Below the pieces are notes generated by a model. The model searched no databases. It worked only from the letters and a program-made list of their open reading frames with translations, and had not been told where the DNA came from. This document shows positions 24,065-35,599 of a stretch of 64,000 bases of DNA, one piece after another; position 1 is the first letter of the stretch; the number at the start of each line of letters is the position of its first letter. Origin of the DNA: Prosopocoilus inquinatus (lineage: Eukaryota; Arthropoda; Insecta; Coleoptera; Lucanidae); contig CM069870.1 of NCBI GenBank assembly GCA_036172665.1, positions 70,184,212 through 70,248,211 on the forward strand. The letters run 5' to 3'. Both the position numbers and the translations under genes were made by a program.

Positions 24065-24345
24065 AATGACAGATCAGATGAAGAGAAATATTTATTATAA
24101 AGGTTAAAAGAATTCTATACATATTCTTATATTTTTCTCATAATTTTCATTTTCTCCCGTAAAATAAAATTGGCGCCCAACTTGGGACTGATTTTTATAT
24201 GAGACTCGACCCCCCAAGAAATAACGTTGTAAGAAATTGGCGCCCAACGTGGTGCAAAACCACTACCTGAGGATTCGCCAGAAGAAACAATTTTTTTTAA
24301 TGAAAATAATAGCCGCTTGAATTATTAATTATTATTTAAATAGGA
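24065..24345 (+). mobile_element. LTR-element fragment with two primer-binding-site-like motifs
   Basis: TGGCGCCCAACTTGGGAC at 24171-24188 and TGGCGCCCAACGTGGTGC at 24238-24255 match, with 2 and 1 differences, the 18-base complement of tRNA-Lys 3' ends used as primer-binding site by gypsy-type elements. Flanking sequence (AGAATTCTATACATATTCTT upstream, CCAGAAGAAACAA downstream) is shared in inverted orientation with 27780-28060. Confidence 0.6.
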
Positions 24346-24938
24346 GGATTCCGTGCTGGCAAATCAAGTTCAAGTTGTTGAACTCACTCGAAATGCTGCA
24401 CAAGCAGATCACATTTATTTCGAAACGATTAACATGCTCGCTCATTAGCTACATTTCAACGATTCTCGGTCGACTTTTGGATCCGGACCTTTAGAGAGAA
24501 ACATCCGGTACGGATTGTTTAAAAAGGAAAATTTGCAAGTTATTTTGGCATTACAATTTTTGAGATTTAAGCAGTGAATCAGTTACAATCAGTAATTCTT
24601 TTAAGGTTTACATTATCTAGACTTTTAGCACCGCACTCGACGAAACCCCTCCCCCCACCCCTCCTGCGTCGTTTAAACAAAATATATTAAAGAATTTGAC
24701 AATAAGTCGCTGATTCTAACTGATTCACTGTTTGCATCTCAATATAACAATAATGATTTTGTTTTGATTTTCTGTACGGGACGTGACAAGGAGCATTTTC
24801 CCGGTCCAAAAGTCGAGGCATAAAAACTGTCAGCGAAAATCCCGCTGAAACGTAATTAATGAGCGAGCGCGTTAACTATTTCGGATGAAAGGTGTTCTGC
24901 TGGTGCAGCATTTCAAGTAAATTCAAACGACTTGGATT

Positions 24939-25016
24939 TCAGTCGTCAGCATGGAATCCGCCCTCATTTAAAACGTTAATTTTGCCTACGTTCCAAAGAC
25001 CGAAAAGAATTTCGAT
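24939..25016 (-). CDS. candidate terminal exon joining the 26.4-kb start exon
   Basis: After a TTGCTTGCAG acceptor (AG at 25018-25017) the frame reads IEILFGLWNVGKINVLNEGG then five residues and TGA at 24941-24939. Phase 0 matches the donor at 26265, giving a 63-residue product with a 1.25-kb intron. There is no recognisable domain and the match could be coincidental, since the exon is only 25 codons. It lies in a unique patch between repeats. Confidence 0.22.
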   Translation of the reverse strand: MEILFGLWNVGKINVLNEGGFHADD

Positions 25017-26265
25017 CTGCAAGCAAATTGCTTTTAAAGAAGGAAAAAATGTGCGCACTTCAGATTTATGAAAGATTTCGATTTTATAATAATTAAACAG
25101 GTACTGTATCGTTAGCGCCACCTAGTGAATTGCTGTTACCGCAGTTTTAGAGCGAACTTAAAGGGGAAAAGATGAAGAAGGTGCTCTTTGACTTTCTTAA
25201 AACTATACTTATAATTTAGTACGAATTTAGCTCGTAGCATCGCGCGGTTAAAATGGTCACGCGGTTGCCACTGGCGCCATCTCGTGGCTCAGTGCGGAAT
25301 TAAACTACGCTCGCTACAGTCCTAATGTTTTTTTTTTAAGCAAGCGTACTTGAAAGATCAAAGGGAAGTTAAAAGAAAGATTTTAAATTTGTTTGGATTA
25401 AAATTTCTTTTTTCTTAGCTTTTTTTTTCTGGCCCTCTGCCGACGTTTATAACTACATAAATACGGTTGCTGCTTGTAACTGCATCTTCATTGTATTATT
25501 TGTTAAGTTCACAAATAGATGAGGAGTTTCATTTCGCCTATCGTTAGCATTGAAACAAAAGAGTAGAAATTGTATTACGAATGTGATCAGCGTTCACTGG
25601 CGCCATCTAGTGACATGACATCGAACTATTTGGGCTGCAATTTCAAGGGGGTTAGAGTTTGAAACATGCAATAGAGGATTTCTGTGCGCTGTAGTAGGGT
25701 GGTTCGTTCCAGTATTCCAGGAAGTTGAAAGCTCCTTCCAAAAGCGCCCAACGGGGTCCTAAGTCATAGACGTGTCAGGACCTCAGGGGCGGGAGTATAT
25801 TTTTGCGTGTGTTAAGTGTTCCAGTGATGTTTAGAATTTTCCGAAGGGATTCACAAAACAACAAAAACACACTTTTCATCCACCACTCGAAGTGCTTCGT
25901 TTACATTGGAAACTCGCAAGCCTACCCAAGAGTTGTCTGGCTCTGACGAGTCTTTGGTCACCGGAGTGGCTTAAGTTGCCTATGTATAAAAGAAGGGCGA
26001 TGCAGCGAAGGACCATCGTAATAAGATTCGATAATAGGCACCCTGTATAAGTCAATCGTACCGTCTTTAATTACCTACCACAAGAAAATGAATAGGTACG
26101 TCTCTAATTACACATTATGATAGAAAACCACCAAGTCACTTAAATTCCTCACCGAAAGTACGAGTACTATAATAAAATTTTGCGTCGTCCAAGTAAGTGA
26201 TCAAATTTCAAGTAATAGTAATCTGACCACTGGTGACGCATTCTAATTTTTGCATGACGACTTAC

Positions 26266-26379
26266 TTCTTCCCGACTTTTCACAAAACGCAGAGTACGCA
26301 GAAGTTCCCTCCGCACCTCCCCCTCCCACTCAAAACGTGACATTGACTTAATCAACATTTGATTGCTCAACGTTGCCAT
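26266..26379 (-). CDS. candidate first coding exon of an unrecognised minus-strand gene
   Basis: ATG at 26379-26377 (CCGCGATGGC) opens 38 codons starting MATLSNQMLIKSMSRFEWEG and ending RFVKSREE, directly followed by a consensus GTAAGT donor at 26265-26260, phase 0. Codon choice is GC-richer than the neighbourhood (GAG, GTG, CGG, CTG). An upstream out-of-frame ATG in the leader overlaps the start. The exon is amphipathic and charged, with no domain I recognise. A plausible downstream exon in phase is 25016-24939. Cactus exons do not fit its phase, so it would be a separate transcript. The 580 bp to the plus-strand TATA box at 26963 could be a shared, divergent promoter. Confidence 0.33.
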
Positions 26380-26960
26380 CGCGGGAAAAAAAAGAAGCGT
26401 CGCATCGGGAAATCTTCGTTTTCTGTACTCTGACCCCTCTTTTCACGTCATCAAGAGATTAATTGTGCATTGCTCGCCGTAATTTTGCGGTGACCGCAAA
26501 CAACAACAACAAACGCTTTATGGCCTAAATGACGTAAGTCTTCGTTTATTATCGCGCGTAATTCCGTTCGCCAAATTTTACGGCGGTATGAAATAATAAA
26601 AGTCCCCTCTACGGCCAATTAGATAATTCCTGAAAATCTAAATTAAACAAAAAAAAAAAATACGAATATTGTTTTCTGGTTTTTTCTTTCCGATTCGATT
26701 ACGAGCGACGGACGCTTTGAGGTTGCGGCCGGATAAACCGAAGCGCAACAAAAACAAAAAAACACGCAGGTCCTAAAAATTTGGGGCGGTAGTGTACCTA
26801 GAAAAAAAAAATCGTTGTGGGCGCGAGTATACGTAAATGAGGAGTTCCTTATCGCATTTTAAATAATGCACCCACCGTTGAGGTGTAGTAAAAAGCGGCG
26901 CGTGTCGAAATGAGTATGTGGTATTTCCGAAACGTTGTTAACAGGCGACACACATACATA

Positions 26961-26970
26961 TATATAAAAG
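26961..26970 (+). promoter_or_regulatory. TATA box TATATAAAAG
   Basis: Canonical TATA box in a unique GC-rich island; expected start of transcription is about 26992. Downstream are a GTAAGG donor at 27013 and a strong pyrimidine-rich acceptor (CTTGTCCCTCCCCGCCAG) ending at 27146, consistent with a short leader intron. Confidence 0.4.
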
Positions 26971-27146
26971 GTGGTCGTACCGACCGAGCACATGTTCGTT
27001 CGTTCGGCGAAAGTAAGGCCGGGTTTTCCGAATTTCTTTTCGTTAGACTCGTTCGTGTACCGTTTGAGCGTGAGCAATGACATCCGACGGGGCCGTGTCA
27101 AAAACTCGAAAAAAAAATTCTTCTTGCTCTTGTCCCTCCCCGCCAG

Positions 27147-27509
27147 GGGCCATCAACGCGCGAGAGATTCATCAAAATGCCGGAAGACTTTCACTTGCGT
27201 GCTTGCTTAGATCGAGGAGATCGATTACCTGATTTAATCAGAACCACGGTGAACGATATATTAGGTGGCGCCACAAGAGCACTCGGCCGTGTGCATGAAA
27301 GCGCGAGATCAATTGCGAAAGCGAGAGCTGAAAGAGGGGTTCAAATATCAATGCGCGAGGGAGAACGGTGTTTAATCCTTCAGCATGAGATAACATTAAA
27401 ATATTTCTCGTGGTTGCGTGCACGTTCCGAACGCCCGCGTTACTACCTATTGATTCTTTACTGTGATCACGTCAGAGCTAAAACGGAGCAAATTAGCGCT
27501 GGGGATTAA
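27147..27509 (+). CDS. candidate exon with 110-residue ORF, unrecognised
   Basis: The exon would start after the acceptor at 27145-27146. The first in-frame ATG (27177, context ATCAAAATGCC) begins MPEDFHLRACLDRGDRLPDL and runs 110 codons to TAA at 27507-27509. The product is basic, with no signal peptide, membrane segment or motif that I recognise. Support comes from the TATA box 215 bp upstream, a leader intron with good signals, and a good start context. Against it: composition does not clearly favour this frame, and shorter frames overlap. An internal GTGAAC (27249, phase 0) could end the exon early and join the 30.7-kb exon. Confidence 0.25.
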   Translation, partial: GPSTRERFIKMPEDFHLRACLDRGDRLPDLIRTTVNDILGGATRALGRVHESARSIAKARAERGVQISMREGERCLILQHEITLKYFSWLRARSERPRYYLLILYCDHVRAKTEQISAGD

Positions 27510-27779
27510 TTACCGCGCAATTTATCTCATGCGAACTCATCACTAAGGCCCGATCTTTTCATTTGTGATTAACTTTAACTGTTGATTAATTCCTGCAGAA
27601 ACAATTATCTCTGTAATTGTAACTATGGTAGTAAACCAACGATTAAAGTTACCGAGAGATGAAAACATCGACCCTTAAAGCAGAAACGGGGGCGATTTTT
27701 TAAAAACCGCCCATGCTGCAAAAATGAATTACTCATCAATAGTTTGAAACGAAACAAAATACAGTGTATCCCCAGATGG

Positions 27780-28060
27780 ACCTAACTAAATCTATAAACT
27801 TTATTATTTGAATTTTTTGGAAGAAAAGTAATACTTAAATAAAATAAAAAAATTTGCTTCTTCTAGCGAGTCCTTAGCTAGTGGATTTGCCCCATGTTGG
27901 GCGCCAATTTCTTACAACGTTGTCTTGGGGGGGGGGGCGAGTATCACATAAAAATCAGTCCGATGTTGGGCGCCAATTTTATTTTTTTACAGAAGAAAAC
28001 GAAATTTACGAACGAAAAAATATAAAAATGTAGAAAATATTGAATTCCTCAAAACCTCTA
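27780..28060 (-). mobile_element. inverted copy of the LTR-element fragment at 24.1-24.3 kb
   Basis: On the minus strand TGGCGCCCAACATGGGGC (27906-27889) and TGGCGCCCAACATCGGAC (27975-27958) are spaced as in the other copy. Matching flanks include CTCGCTAGAAGAAGCAA and GAGGAATTCAATATTTTCTA. The two copies point towards each other around a 3.4-kb unique island. Confidence 0.6.
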
Positions 28061-28079
28061 TAACCAAAATTTCGAAATA

Positions 28080-28860
28080 GCATACAGGGTGGTCGGAAAT
28101 ACAGACAACGTGTAATTTGGTTAAGAGTAAAATATCTTTTATTTCAAAGTATTACTAGAAAAGAGGTTTTTAATGTCAAAAGAAGCTCAGATGTCTCAGA
28201 TACGGGGGCGACTTTTTTTTTAAATCGCATCGATAAAAGTACTCGAGTTTTCAAAAATTTCGGGACACTTTCTTTTTTTGACTTGCATTCAACTGTAGCA
28301 CTCAAAATCAGGCTTTAATTGACGATATGTTGTTGCAATTTGTATCGGCTCCAGAAACAAAAAAATAAAATTAAAAAAAAATATTCTAACTGCAAAAAAA
28401 AAACTCAAATATTGTGTGTTGTCATTACAAGCTGTTATACCAACTTCGAAGTAACAACAAAATACGATGGTACCAATTGGGATTTTGCTAATTTTCATTT
28501 CGGATGGTGTTGCTATTTTTTTAACCAATCATGCTTGGTCGTTTGATATGTTTTAAGCCCGGTTTTTAAATTATGGATTGGTAAAGTGACTGTTGGAATT
28601 ATCCGATTGTTAGCAGCACAGAAAATGGGTTTAACAAACTGTTGGTAGTCTTAACATGTACATAGAAGGGATTGCATCTAAATCTGCACGAGCGATTGTT
28701 CCATTCTACTTCTTAGGTATTTGATTTAAAATTGAAAATGGAGATTTTGTTTAACAAACACGTTACCAGAGAGATTAAATTTATCCCACTGCACGGCAGA
28801 TAACAATTACTTTAAGATACTATTGAAAAACTGGGCCCTAAACATATCAAACAGATCTTA
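28080..28860. other. AT-rich stretch with ACAGGGTGGTCGGAAAT transposon end
   Basis: A transposon-like terminus lies at about 28083; otherwise nothing is recognisable. Confidence 0.35.
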
Positions 28861-28861
28861 G

Positions 28862-29010
28862 AGCCGTTTTACATCTATCAGAATTTGTTACAGTTTTTTG
28901 CGCAAAGCGACAAAGAAGCATCGATTTAACCAATGAACATTAACCGAGGTAATCTGTCTCTCTTACTTTGTACAAGATTTTGTACAAATTTTGATAGATA
29001 TAAAACGGCT
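28862..29010. mobile_element. MITE, AGCCGTTTTACATCTATCA ends
   Basis: Left AGCCGTTTTACATCTATCAG and right TGATAGATATAAAACGGCT are inverted, with AATTTGTTACAG / TTGTACAAATTT inside. Confidence 0.65.
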
Positions 29011-29677
29011 TTTAGATGTATCCCGAAAGTTTTAATCTAGATACCTACGCTAATTAAAACGTGCCTACCTCGAATGAACTGGATATTTAAATATACAAAT
29101 TATCCAACAAACAAATTTATGTGACCCACTAAACCAGTTCCCGATTAATATTTGATGTATGGTTTACCGGTCAAAGTCGTCCAAGTCACAAGATTTTTGA
29201 GACACATGATGGGGTTTTCTTTTTTCGTTTTGAATTATAAACGATAAAAAAACGGCGTCCGGATTTTTTTCAACACGAGTGTAATAACAAAATCGTGCTA
29301 AACACTGTTCCATTTTTAATTGGCGGTATTTATATCTATTATATTATGCTATTATATCTGCCACTTATTGCCAGTTATTATTACCTTTCCTAATTATGTA
29401 ATTAGATAACTCTAAGGTCTAGTTGTTTTTTTTTTTTTTTAATTTCTAAATGGTCCCGAGTCCATAATTTCCAAACGATGGAATCTGCGCTTCATCAAAG
29501 CAGTTCGCAACTCCTCAAATGCCACAGGAATAATTCATCTAATTTAACCGAATTCGTATCTTATCGTTATAATAAGCGAGATCTCCACGCTGCAAATGTT
29601 TTCGGGGACAGGTTGTATAATGATTTTGAATTTTTTATCGACACAACACTCGTATGTAACGGCATTTTTGAACTCCT

Positions 29678-29825
29678 GAGTAAATTCTAGCCTGAATTGA
29701 TGGGTCGCATCATGGGTCTAGCGCGAGCGGTTTTCGAGTTTTTCATTTGTTTTTAACAATGCAACTCGAAAACCAATGAAGCCAGAGGAGTGGTACGACC
29801 CATCAATTCAGACTATAATTTGCTC
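29678..29825. mobile_element. palindromic MITE, GAATTGATGGGTCG arms
   Basis: AATTCTAGCCTGAATTGATG before GGTCG pairs with CGACCCATCAATTCAGACTA before TAATTT. An inner stem GGTTTTCGAGTTTTTC / AACTCGAAAACC is also present. Confidence 0.7.
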
Positions 29826-30031
29826 AAGAACTTGAAAATACAGCAATAAGTGAGTTTTTCGTACATGAACAAAGGAAACAACGCATTACCAAGAAGTACA
29901 TATAATGTTCTAATGAAACACTGTGTATAATAACTATTTCATGGTTTTCCACATTGACGACCATCTATTGACAATTTACGTCATCGTTTTGACGTTTCCA
30001 CAGAAGCAAATTATTTTTTGATGAATGAATT

Positions 30032-30216
30032 GAAGCCAAGAGAAAGGCAAAATAGACGGGAACTATGGGAAGCCAAGAGAAAGGCAAAATAGACGGGAAC
30101 TATGGGAAGCCAAGAGAAAGGCAAAATAGACGGGAACTATGGGAAGCCAAGAGAAAGGCAAAATAGACGGGAACTGTAGGAAGCCAGGAAAAAAGGCACA
30201 ATAGACGGGAACCACC
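30032..30216. repeat. 37-bp minisatellite, 5 copies
   Basis: The unit GAAGCCAAGAGAAAGGCAAA + ATAGACGGGAACTATGG starts at 30032, 30069, 30106, 30143 and 30180. The first four copies are nearly identical and the last is diverged. Because 37 is not a multiple of 3, open frames through it change repeat frame and are not evidence for a gene. Confidence 0.95.
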
Positions 30217-30701
30217 CAAAGCAATACGAAAGGGCCAACCTGGAAGGGAGTCAGAATTAAGCCGGAGATACAAAGAGACGTGATTTTGTACAAACATGAA
30301 AGTGAAGAAATGAAAGACCTCGACGTGAGGCGAACGGGAATTAGATGATCGATGATGGTGATTGGGTGATTGGTGAGGAAGACAAATTCAGTAATACAAG
30401 AACAAACATAATCAAACTATCATTTGTACGTCGCCGCCGTTTCATCTTGAAAAACCTGTTGCCAAGTGACCACTTTTTTTTTTTAATGCGTCCTCACGTT
30501 TTGAATTACATTACGTATATCATATTAATTACATCCTGACGCTGACAAATTCAAGGATTCGTTGCTTTTTTTTTCCTGACGAATCCGAAAATTCGCGTGT
30601 GCATTCGAAAACGCCATCGATCGCCGCGCCGCCGCGGCCGGGCAGGAAGAAAAAAAAGCGGTGACGGTGCAGAAGTCTTAACATTGTGGGTTACATTTCA
30701 G

Positions 30702-30747
30702 CCGAAGGTTTCTCCATCAGACAATGCCGCCGATTACATACCCTTGA
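30702..30747 (+). CDS. candidate 46-bp internal exon, unrecognised gene
   Basis: Between a good acceptor (GGTTACATTTCAG, AG at 30700-30701) and a GTAAGC donor at 30748 lies a frame reading PKVSPSDNAADYIPL plus one base (in phase 0, out phase 1). The peptide looks like a phosphotyrosine-type cytoplasmic segment (DYIPL), but I cannot assign it. It sits next to a very CpG-rich patch (30600-30660). If not spliced, the frame ends soon after as SKREFR-stop. Length and residue choice are suggestive only. Confidence 0.28.
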
Positions 30748-31786
30748 GTAAGCGGGAATTTCGATAATTTTGAACGGCATTGCTGGTATCGTGACCTCCA
30801 TGAACAGAATAGTTCATTTCTTTTTTGATTGTCGACCTACGTATAATAATAATTATTTATTGTATAATTACCTTATAGCAAGGTCGCCCATTACAAATAT
30901 TTGTAGATTTTGTTAAATGATAATGGTGAGTTCTGTGTAATTTCGTTTGATTCATGTGTTTTCTTTGAAGGTCTAATTATCGTTTTGATCGTGTATGGCA
31001 TCGCCCAAAAAACAAGTGATTCAAACCTCAATGAGGAATTTTCATTTTATTAATAAGCGTTTTTCCATGACCGAACCGCTCTCGTGCTTGAAAAATTCCT
31101 CGGTGATGTGCACTTCCGGTTTTCGTCGATGCGATGTGCAGAAACGAAGCAATTGTTGTTTTATTTGCAGCAGCAACAACAACAACGGCAGCAATAAATT
31201 ATGGAGTCGTGCAGTCGGAACAACGTCATCGCCGTTACACACTCTCTCTCTCTTTTGAATGGGAAGGGATAATCAGATGGAGGTGCTCGGTACACTGATT
31301 ACTATTAGTTGTAAGATGACTCAGTCATTATCTCGAAACGAGTTCATTGAGTAATAATAATCGTTCTTGCACGTCGCAATCAAGATTTTCTTTTTCGGTG
31401 CAACAAACTCTCGGGCTTCGGATTGATAATTTATTTTTTTCTTATCACGACATCACTAGTTCCCTGTCATGCTCTGTGTGCGAGTGTAATTAGCAAAGTG
31501 AAGATTCAAAAGTCCCTGCCTTAGTTTGTCTGTAATTTCTCTCGAAATCGGTGGCTTTCTTTACGCATGTCGCTGCGACGATACTATTTCATCCTCGCTT
31601 TAGTAATTAGCGATTAGTAAAGCCCGGCCTTTTGCAGGGATATCTTGTGAAAAACAGTGTTTAAGGAGACCTTCCGCCTAAACTTGGCCTAGGTCTGGTA
31701 ATTAGATTCGAGAAAAAACTCAACTCTCAGCCGCGACGGCAAAAATTTTTGGACGCCATTTCTAATTTTTGTAGGTACTTGTGTGT

Positions 31787-31934
31787 CAGACCCGTTTGAC
31801 ACCTTGCACGATTTCATGTAAAATCTTGCAGTAAATGTGACAGACAAATATCGAATCAACCAATGAGAGTATTCAGCCTGTCACTCTCCCTCATTTTGTA
31901 TCAAATTTTGGTGGCGTGGTGTCAAACCAGCCTT
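31787..31934. mobile_element. MITE, GACCCGTTTGACACC ends
   Basis: GACCCGTTTGACACCTTGCA at the left pairs with TGGTGTCAAACCAGCC at the right. Confidence 0.6.
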
Positions 31935-31950
31935 GAACAAATATGTAACG

Positions 31951-32310
31951 TGTGTCTAAATAAAAATCTGGTCAAGTAGGCTATGACCGAGAATTTGTTT
32001 GCTGCATGCATGTCGCTGGCTTCTAAGTTCAACTGCGAAGCTGTCAAATGTAACGTCAAAATTTGTTGTTGATTAATCACGTTTTCTGTTACTTTTTCTC
32101 CATTACTTTTTTTTTATAAATGAGAATTTTTGGGAACTTATTTTAAAGTTATTTTTATATACACATGGACACTAAAATAACATACTTAACAAATTACCAT
32201 CTGGGGGTTTATGTCTTTGCTAAAAGTTATTTACGAAATTATCTAAGACGTGCAGACTTTATTTGTGAATTCTTTCACAGCCTGCTTGACCAGTTTTTTA
32301 TTTAGACACT
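31951..32310. mobile_element. MITE-like element, 360 bp, GTGTCTAAATAAAAATCTGG ends
   Basis: The left end GTGTCTAAATAAAAATCTGG followed by TCAAGTAGGCT pairs with AGCCTGCTTGACCAGTTTTT followed by TATTTAGACAC at the right. Interior AT-rich, non-coding. Confidence 0.65.
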
Positions 32311-32799
32311 CGTCATAAACGGTGCTGACATCTATGGAAATCGACTGAAAATATTTGCCAGCATTTTTTTTTTTTTGAAATTGTTTCCTTAAAGTCTCTA
32401 AGTTTTGCTTTGATTTGCCAACAGTTTAGGAGTTGCTAGCTTTACTTGCTAGGATCTTTTTTCTTATTATTAAAACGATCCTTTTTTTAATGTCAAATTT
32501 TGACGTCTTGGTCAAATTTTTCCTTTCGTCCCATTTCCTTGGTCACTTTCCCAATTCGTCAATAGATGTCGCCGTGTGAAAGTCCTCTTACAATTTTGGA
32601 TTTGATTTCTTTTTTTTTTCCCAAGAATGAATTATATTAAATAAACTCGGGAAGATTTTTAAATTTTTGGTTCGGAGTGAAATCTTCTTAATTACTGAAC
32701 GATCCGTCGATAGACGTCGCCCCTGTAACAGTGGCGGCTCGTGATGATTTACTGCGGGTAGGCAACAATTGGAAAAGGGAAAATTGGTGCATTTTCCAA

Positions 32800-33790
32800 A
32801 TAAATTTGTCTTTTTGGGGATTGTAATTTTTGAACTCAATTTAAGCGGGGGATTTAAAGAGCTTTTTCTCAGCTTTTCAACGCCTTTTACCAAAAAAAAA
32901 AACAATCGACGAACGCGTTCTTGAGTTGCTATTAAAATTCAAAAGCAATGCTTTTTTTTTGCTTAATTAACTAAACGCGATCGCGCTTGTAATTTTTGAA
33001 TTCAATTTAAGTGGGCGATTTACAGAACTTTTTCTCAGCTTTCAAACGCCGTTTACCAAAACAAAACAATCGACGGACGCGTTCTTGGTTTACAATCAAA
33101 ATTCAAAAGCGACGCGTTTCTTATTCGCTTAATTAACTGACGTCTCTCCCTCCCCTCGCGATCGCGCTTATAAGTTTTGAATTTAATTTAAGTGGGGGAT
33201 TTACAGAGCTTTTCCTCGGCTTTCCAACGCCTTTTACCAAAAAAACGATCGACGAACGCTTCTCGAGTTAAATCAAAATTTGCACGTTTCTTATTTGCTC
33301 GATTAACTGAACACTGATCGTCTCTCCCTCCCGTGGCGATCGCGCTTATAAGTTTTGAACTAAATTTAAGCAGGGGATTTATAGAGCTTTTTCCCAGCTT
33401 TCCAACGCCGTTTATCAAAAAACAATCGACGAACGCGTTCTTGAGTTACAATCAGAATTCAAAAGAGACACGTTTCTTATTGGCTCATTAACTGAACATT
33501 TATTCCTCCCTTTGCGATCGCGCTTGTACTTTTTGAGTTCAATTTAAGCGTGGGATTTAAAGAGCTTTTTCTTACCTTTCCAACGCCGTTTACCAAAAAA
33601 ACAATCGACGAACGCGTTCTTGAGTTACAATCATAATTCAAAAGCGATGCGTTTCTTATTTGCTCAATTAAATAACTGAACGTCTCTCCCTCCCCTTACG
33701 ATCGCGCTTGTAATTTTTGAATTCAATTTCAGCGTGGGATTTACAGAGCTTTCTTTCAGCTTGCCAACGCCTTTTACCGAAAAAGAATCG
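32800..33790. repeat. ~176-bp tandem repeat, 6 copies
   Basis: The unit includes TTTTTGAATTCAATTTAAGC, GGGGGATTTAAAGAGCTTTT, TCTCAGCTTTCCAACGCC, TTTACCAAAAA, CAATCGACGAACGCGTTCTT, GAGTTACAATCAAAATTCAA and GCGATCGCGCTTGTA. The AACGCC word recurs near 32878, 33047, 33225, 33402, 33578 and 33766. Moderately diverged; open frames through it have no support. Confidence 0.85.
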
Positions 33791-34129
33791 ACGAATCGAC
33801 AACAATTCCAAAAACTGTGAAACTGTGTGTATTTTTCAAAGAAATTTGTTTTTCGGGGCTGTCCCGACGTGAAACCGTAACTTCAATAGGACAGGGTGGA
33901 CACGGCCCACCTTGCCCACCCCAACGACCTGCCACTGCCCTGTAGTCCGGGAAATGTTTTTTTTCTTAGAGCGAGTCGCTTTTAGGAAAAATAAACGCAA
34001 ATTTGCAGGAAAATTGATTTTGAATTGATTCGATTTTAAAAAGGCGTTTTTTTTTTTAAAAAAAATTCTGTTGTGGTATTATGTAGTTTAATATCTTTTT
34101 TGTGAAATCTAATTAATTGCCGATAAGAG

Positions 34130-34925
34130 GGTTAATCGATCTACCGATAGATGGCTCTTAAACGCTTTTGTTTGTAATTTCGAAAATGTTTTCTCCAAGA
34201 GCGAATCACTTTTAACAAAAAATGTTTTCTCCAAGAGCGAATCACTTTAAAAAACAAGTTCAATTTTGAATTCGATTCTAAAAGTTTAATTCACTGGTTT
34301 CACCTTCGTTTCTTAATTGTTAAGTAACGCGCGCGCATTCGACGATAGATGTCGCTATGAGATATCTTTCCACTTCATAAGCTTCTTTCTTTTAAGAATT
34401 TTGAATCATTAACAGACTTAGAAGCGTTTAAATTGAGATTTGAGTTGTTTATAACCAAACTGTTTCTTCTAGTTTGTCAGTTGCTAACAAACAAAATAAT
34501 AATCAATTCTGTCGTTAGATGTCGTTCTCGAGCGCTCTTTTAGTCTCCGTTCGAGTGAACGAGTTTTATTAAAGGAGAGGCAAGTTCAAACTGAATTCGA
34601 TCTTAAAAGTGCAATTTTCTTGGTCGTTAAGAAGTGCATTCGTAATTCGTCGATAGATGTCGCTCTGAAAAATTCTTCCACTATTTAAATATCTTTCTTC
34701 TAAGCATGAGCTAATAAATAATTCAAAACACAGTTCGCAATACACTCAGTTTCAAAATTTATTTCTCTACAGGTCTTTTTTTATTCTCATTTGCTAGCGA
34801 GCAAGAATAATAATTCATTCCTTCGATAGATGTCGCTTCTGTTGTTTCAAAATTGTTTCTTCGAAAATGTTCTTGGCTATTAGAAGCGCTTTTGCAATTC
34901 GTCGGTAGATGTCGCCGTGAATTTT
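34130..34925. repeat. diverged repeat with CGTCGATAGATGTCGCT motif
   Basis: CGATAGATGTCGC-type words occur near 34143, 34343, 34514, 34651, 34825 and 34903, mostly with CTCCAAGAGCGAATCACTTT or AACAAAATAATAATCAATTC words between them. Two intervals are close to 175 bp. The same word also occurs near 32555 and 32706. Confidence 0.55.
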
Positions 34926-35285
34926 TTCTCTTCTTGGGATGCCGAAGATGTCTCGCCGTTAACCTTCGATGTTTAGGTCGCGCTCGATACCGCAATGTCA
35001 CTTCGATTTGTTTTACGAACGTACAATTTTTAACGGAACCGTGCATATCAAAGACGAATAGCAGCGCGCGTCTTCGACGTGCCCGATGATTCAATTTAAA
35101 ACTGTACGTTTGGTTTATATCGAGGTGGCATTTTGTATACTATATAATTCAATTATCTAATACTTATTGGGAAATAAAGACGTTTCTTATTGTTATTATT
35201 ATTATTATATCGCGGTATCGATGGCGACCTAAACATCGAGGGTGAACAGCGAGACATCTTCTGCATGTTCGTAACCCAAGAATGA
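34925..35285. mobile_element. MITE-like element, GATGTCTCGCCGTTAACC ends
   Basis: The left arm has AAGATGTCTCGCCGTTAACC, then TTCGATGTTTAGGTCG and CTCGATACCGC. The right arm is its inverse (GCGGTATCGATGGCGACCTA, ACATCGAGGGTGAACAGCG, AGACATCTTC). Arms are about 75 bp around a 200-bp centre. Confidence 0.65.
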
Positions 35286-35599
35286 GTTGTTTAAAAACTC
35301 GCGATTAAGTTAGTTTCAAAGTTTATTTTTCTACTGTTTTTTCTTTATTTCTGTTGCCAACAAAATCAAGAACATTTTTAATTTGCTATTTTTATTTAAA
35401 ACGACAACAGTAACTAAGTGAATCTCGTTCTGTTAATAAGCATAATTAATTTAGTCAATTCAGCCAGCTACGACGGCGTTGTTCTTTGTTGTTATTCTTT
35501 GTTTGTTAGTCCGAGCCTCAAACAACGCAACGAAATTATTTTTAATTCGGTGACTTCACAAACACAAAGGAAGAAATCTACCTTATCATTCGGTTATTT

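Noticed and set aside
30063..30297. Minus-strand frames with repeated PVYFAFLLASHSSR
   Set aside because: Translation of the 37-bp minisatellite; the frame shifts every unit.
34759..35094. 111-codon minus-strand basic frame and its plus-strand partner
   Set aside because: Spans a diverged repeat and one arm of a MITE; no splice or start support.
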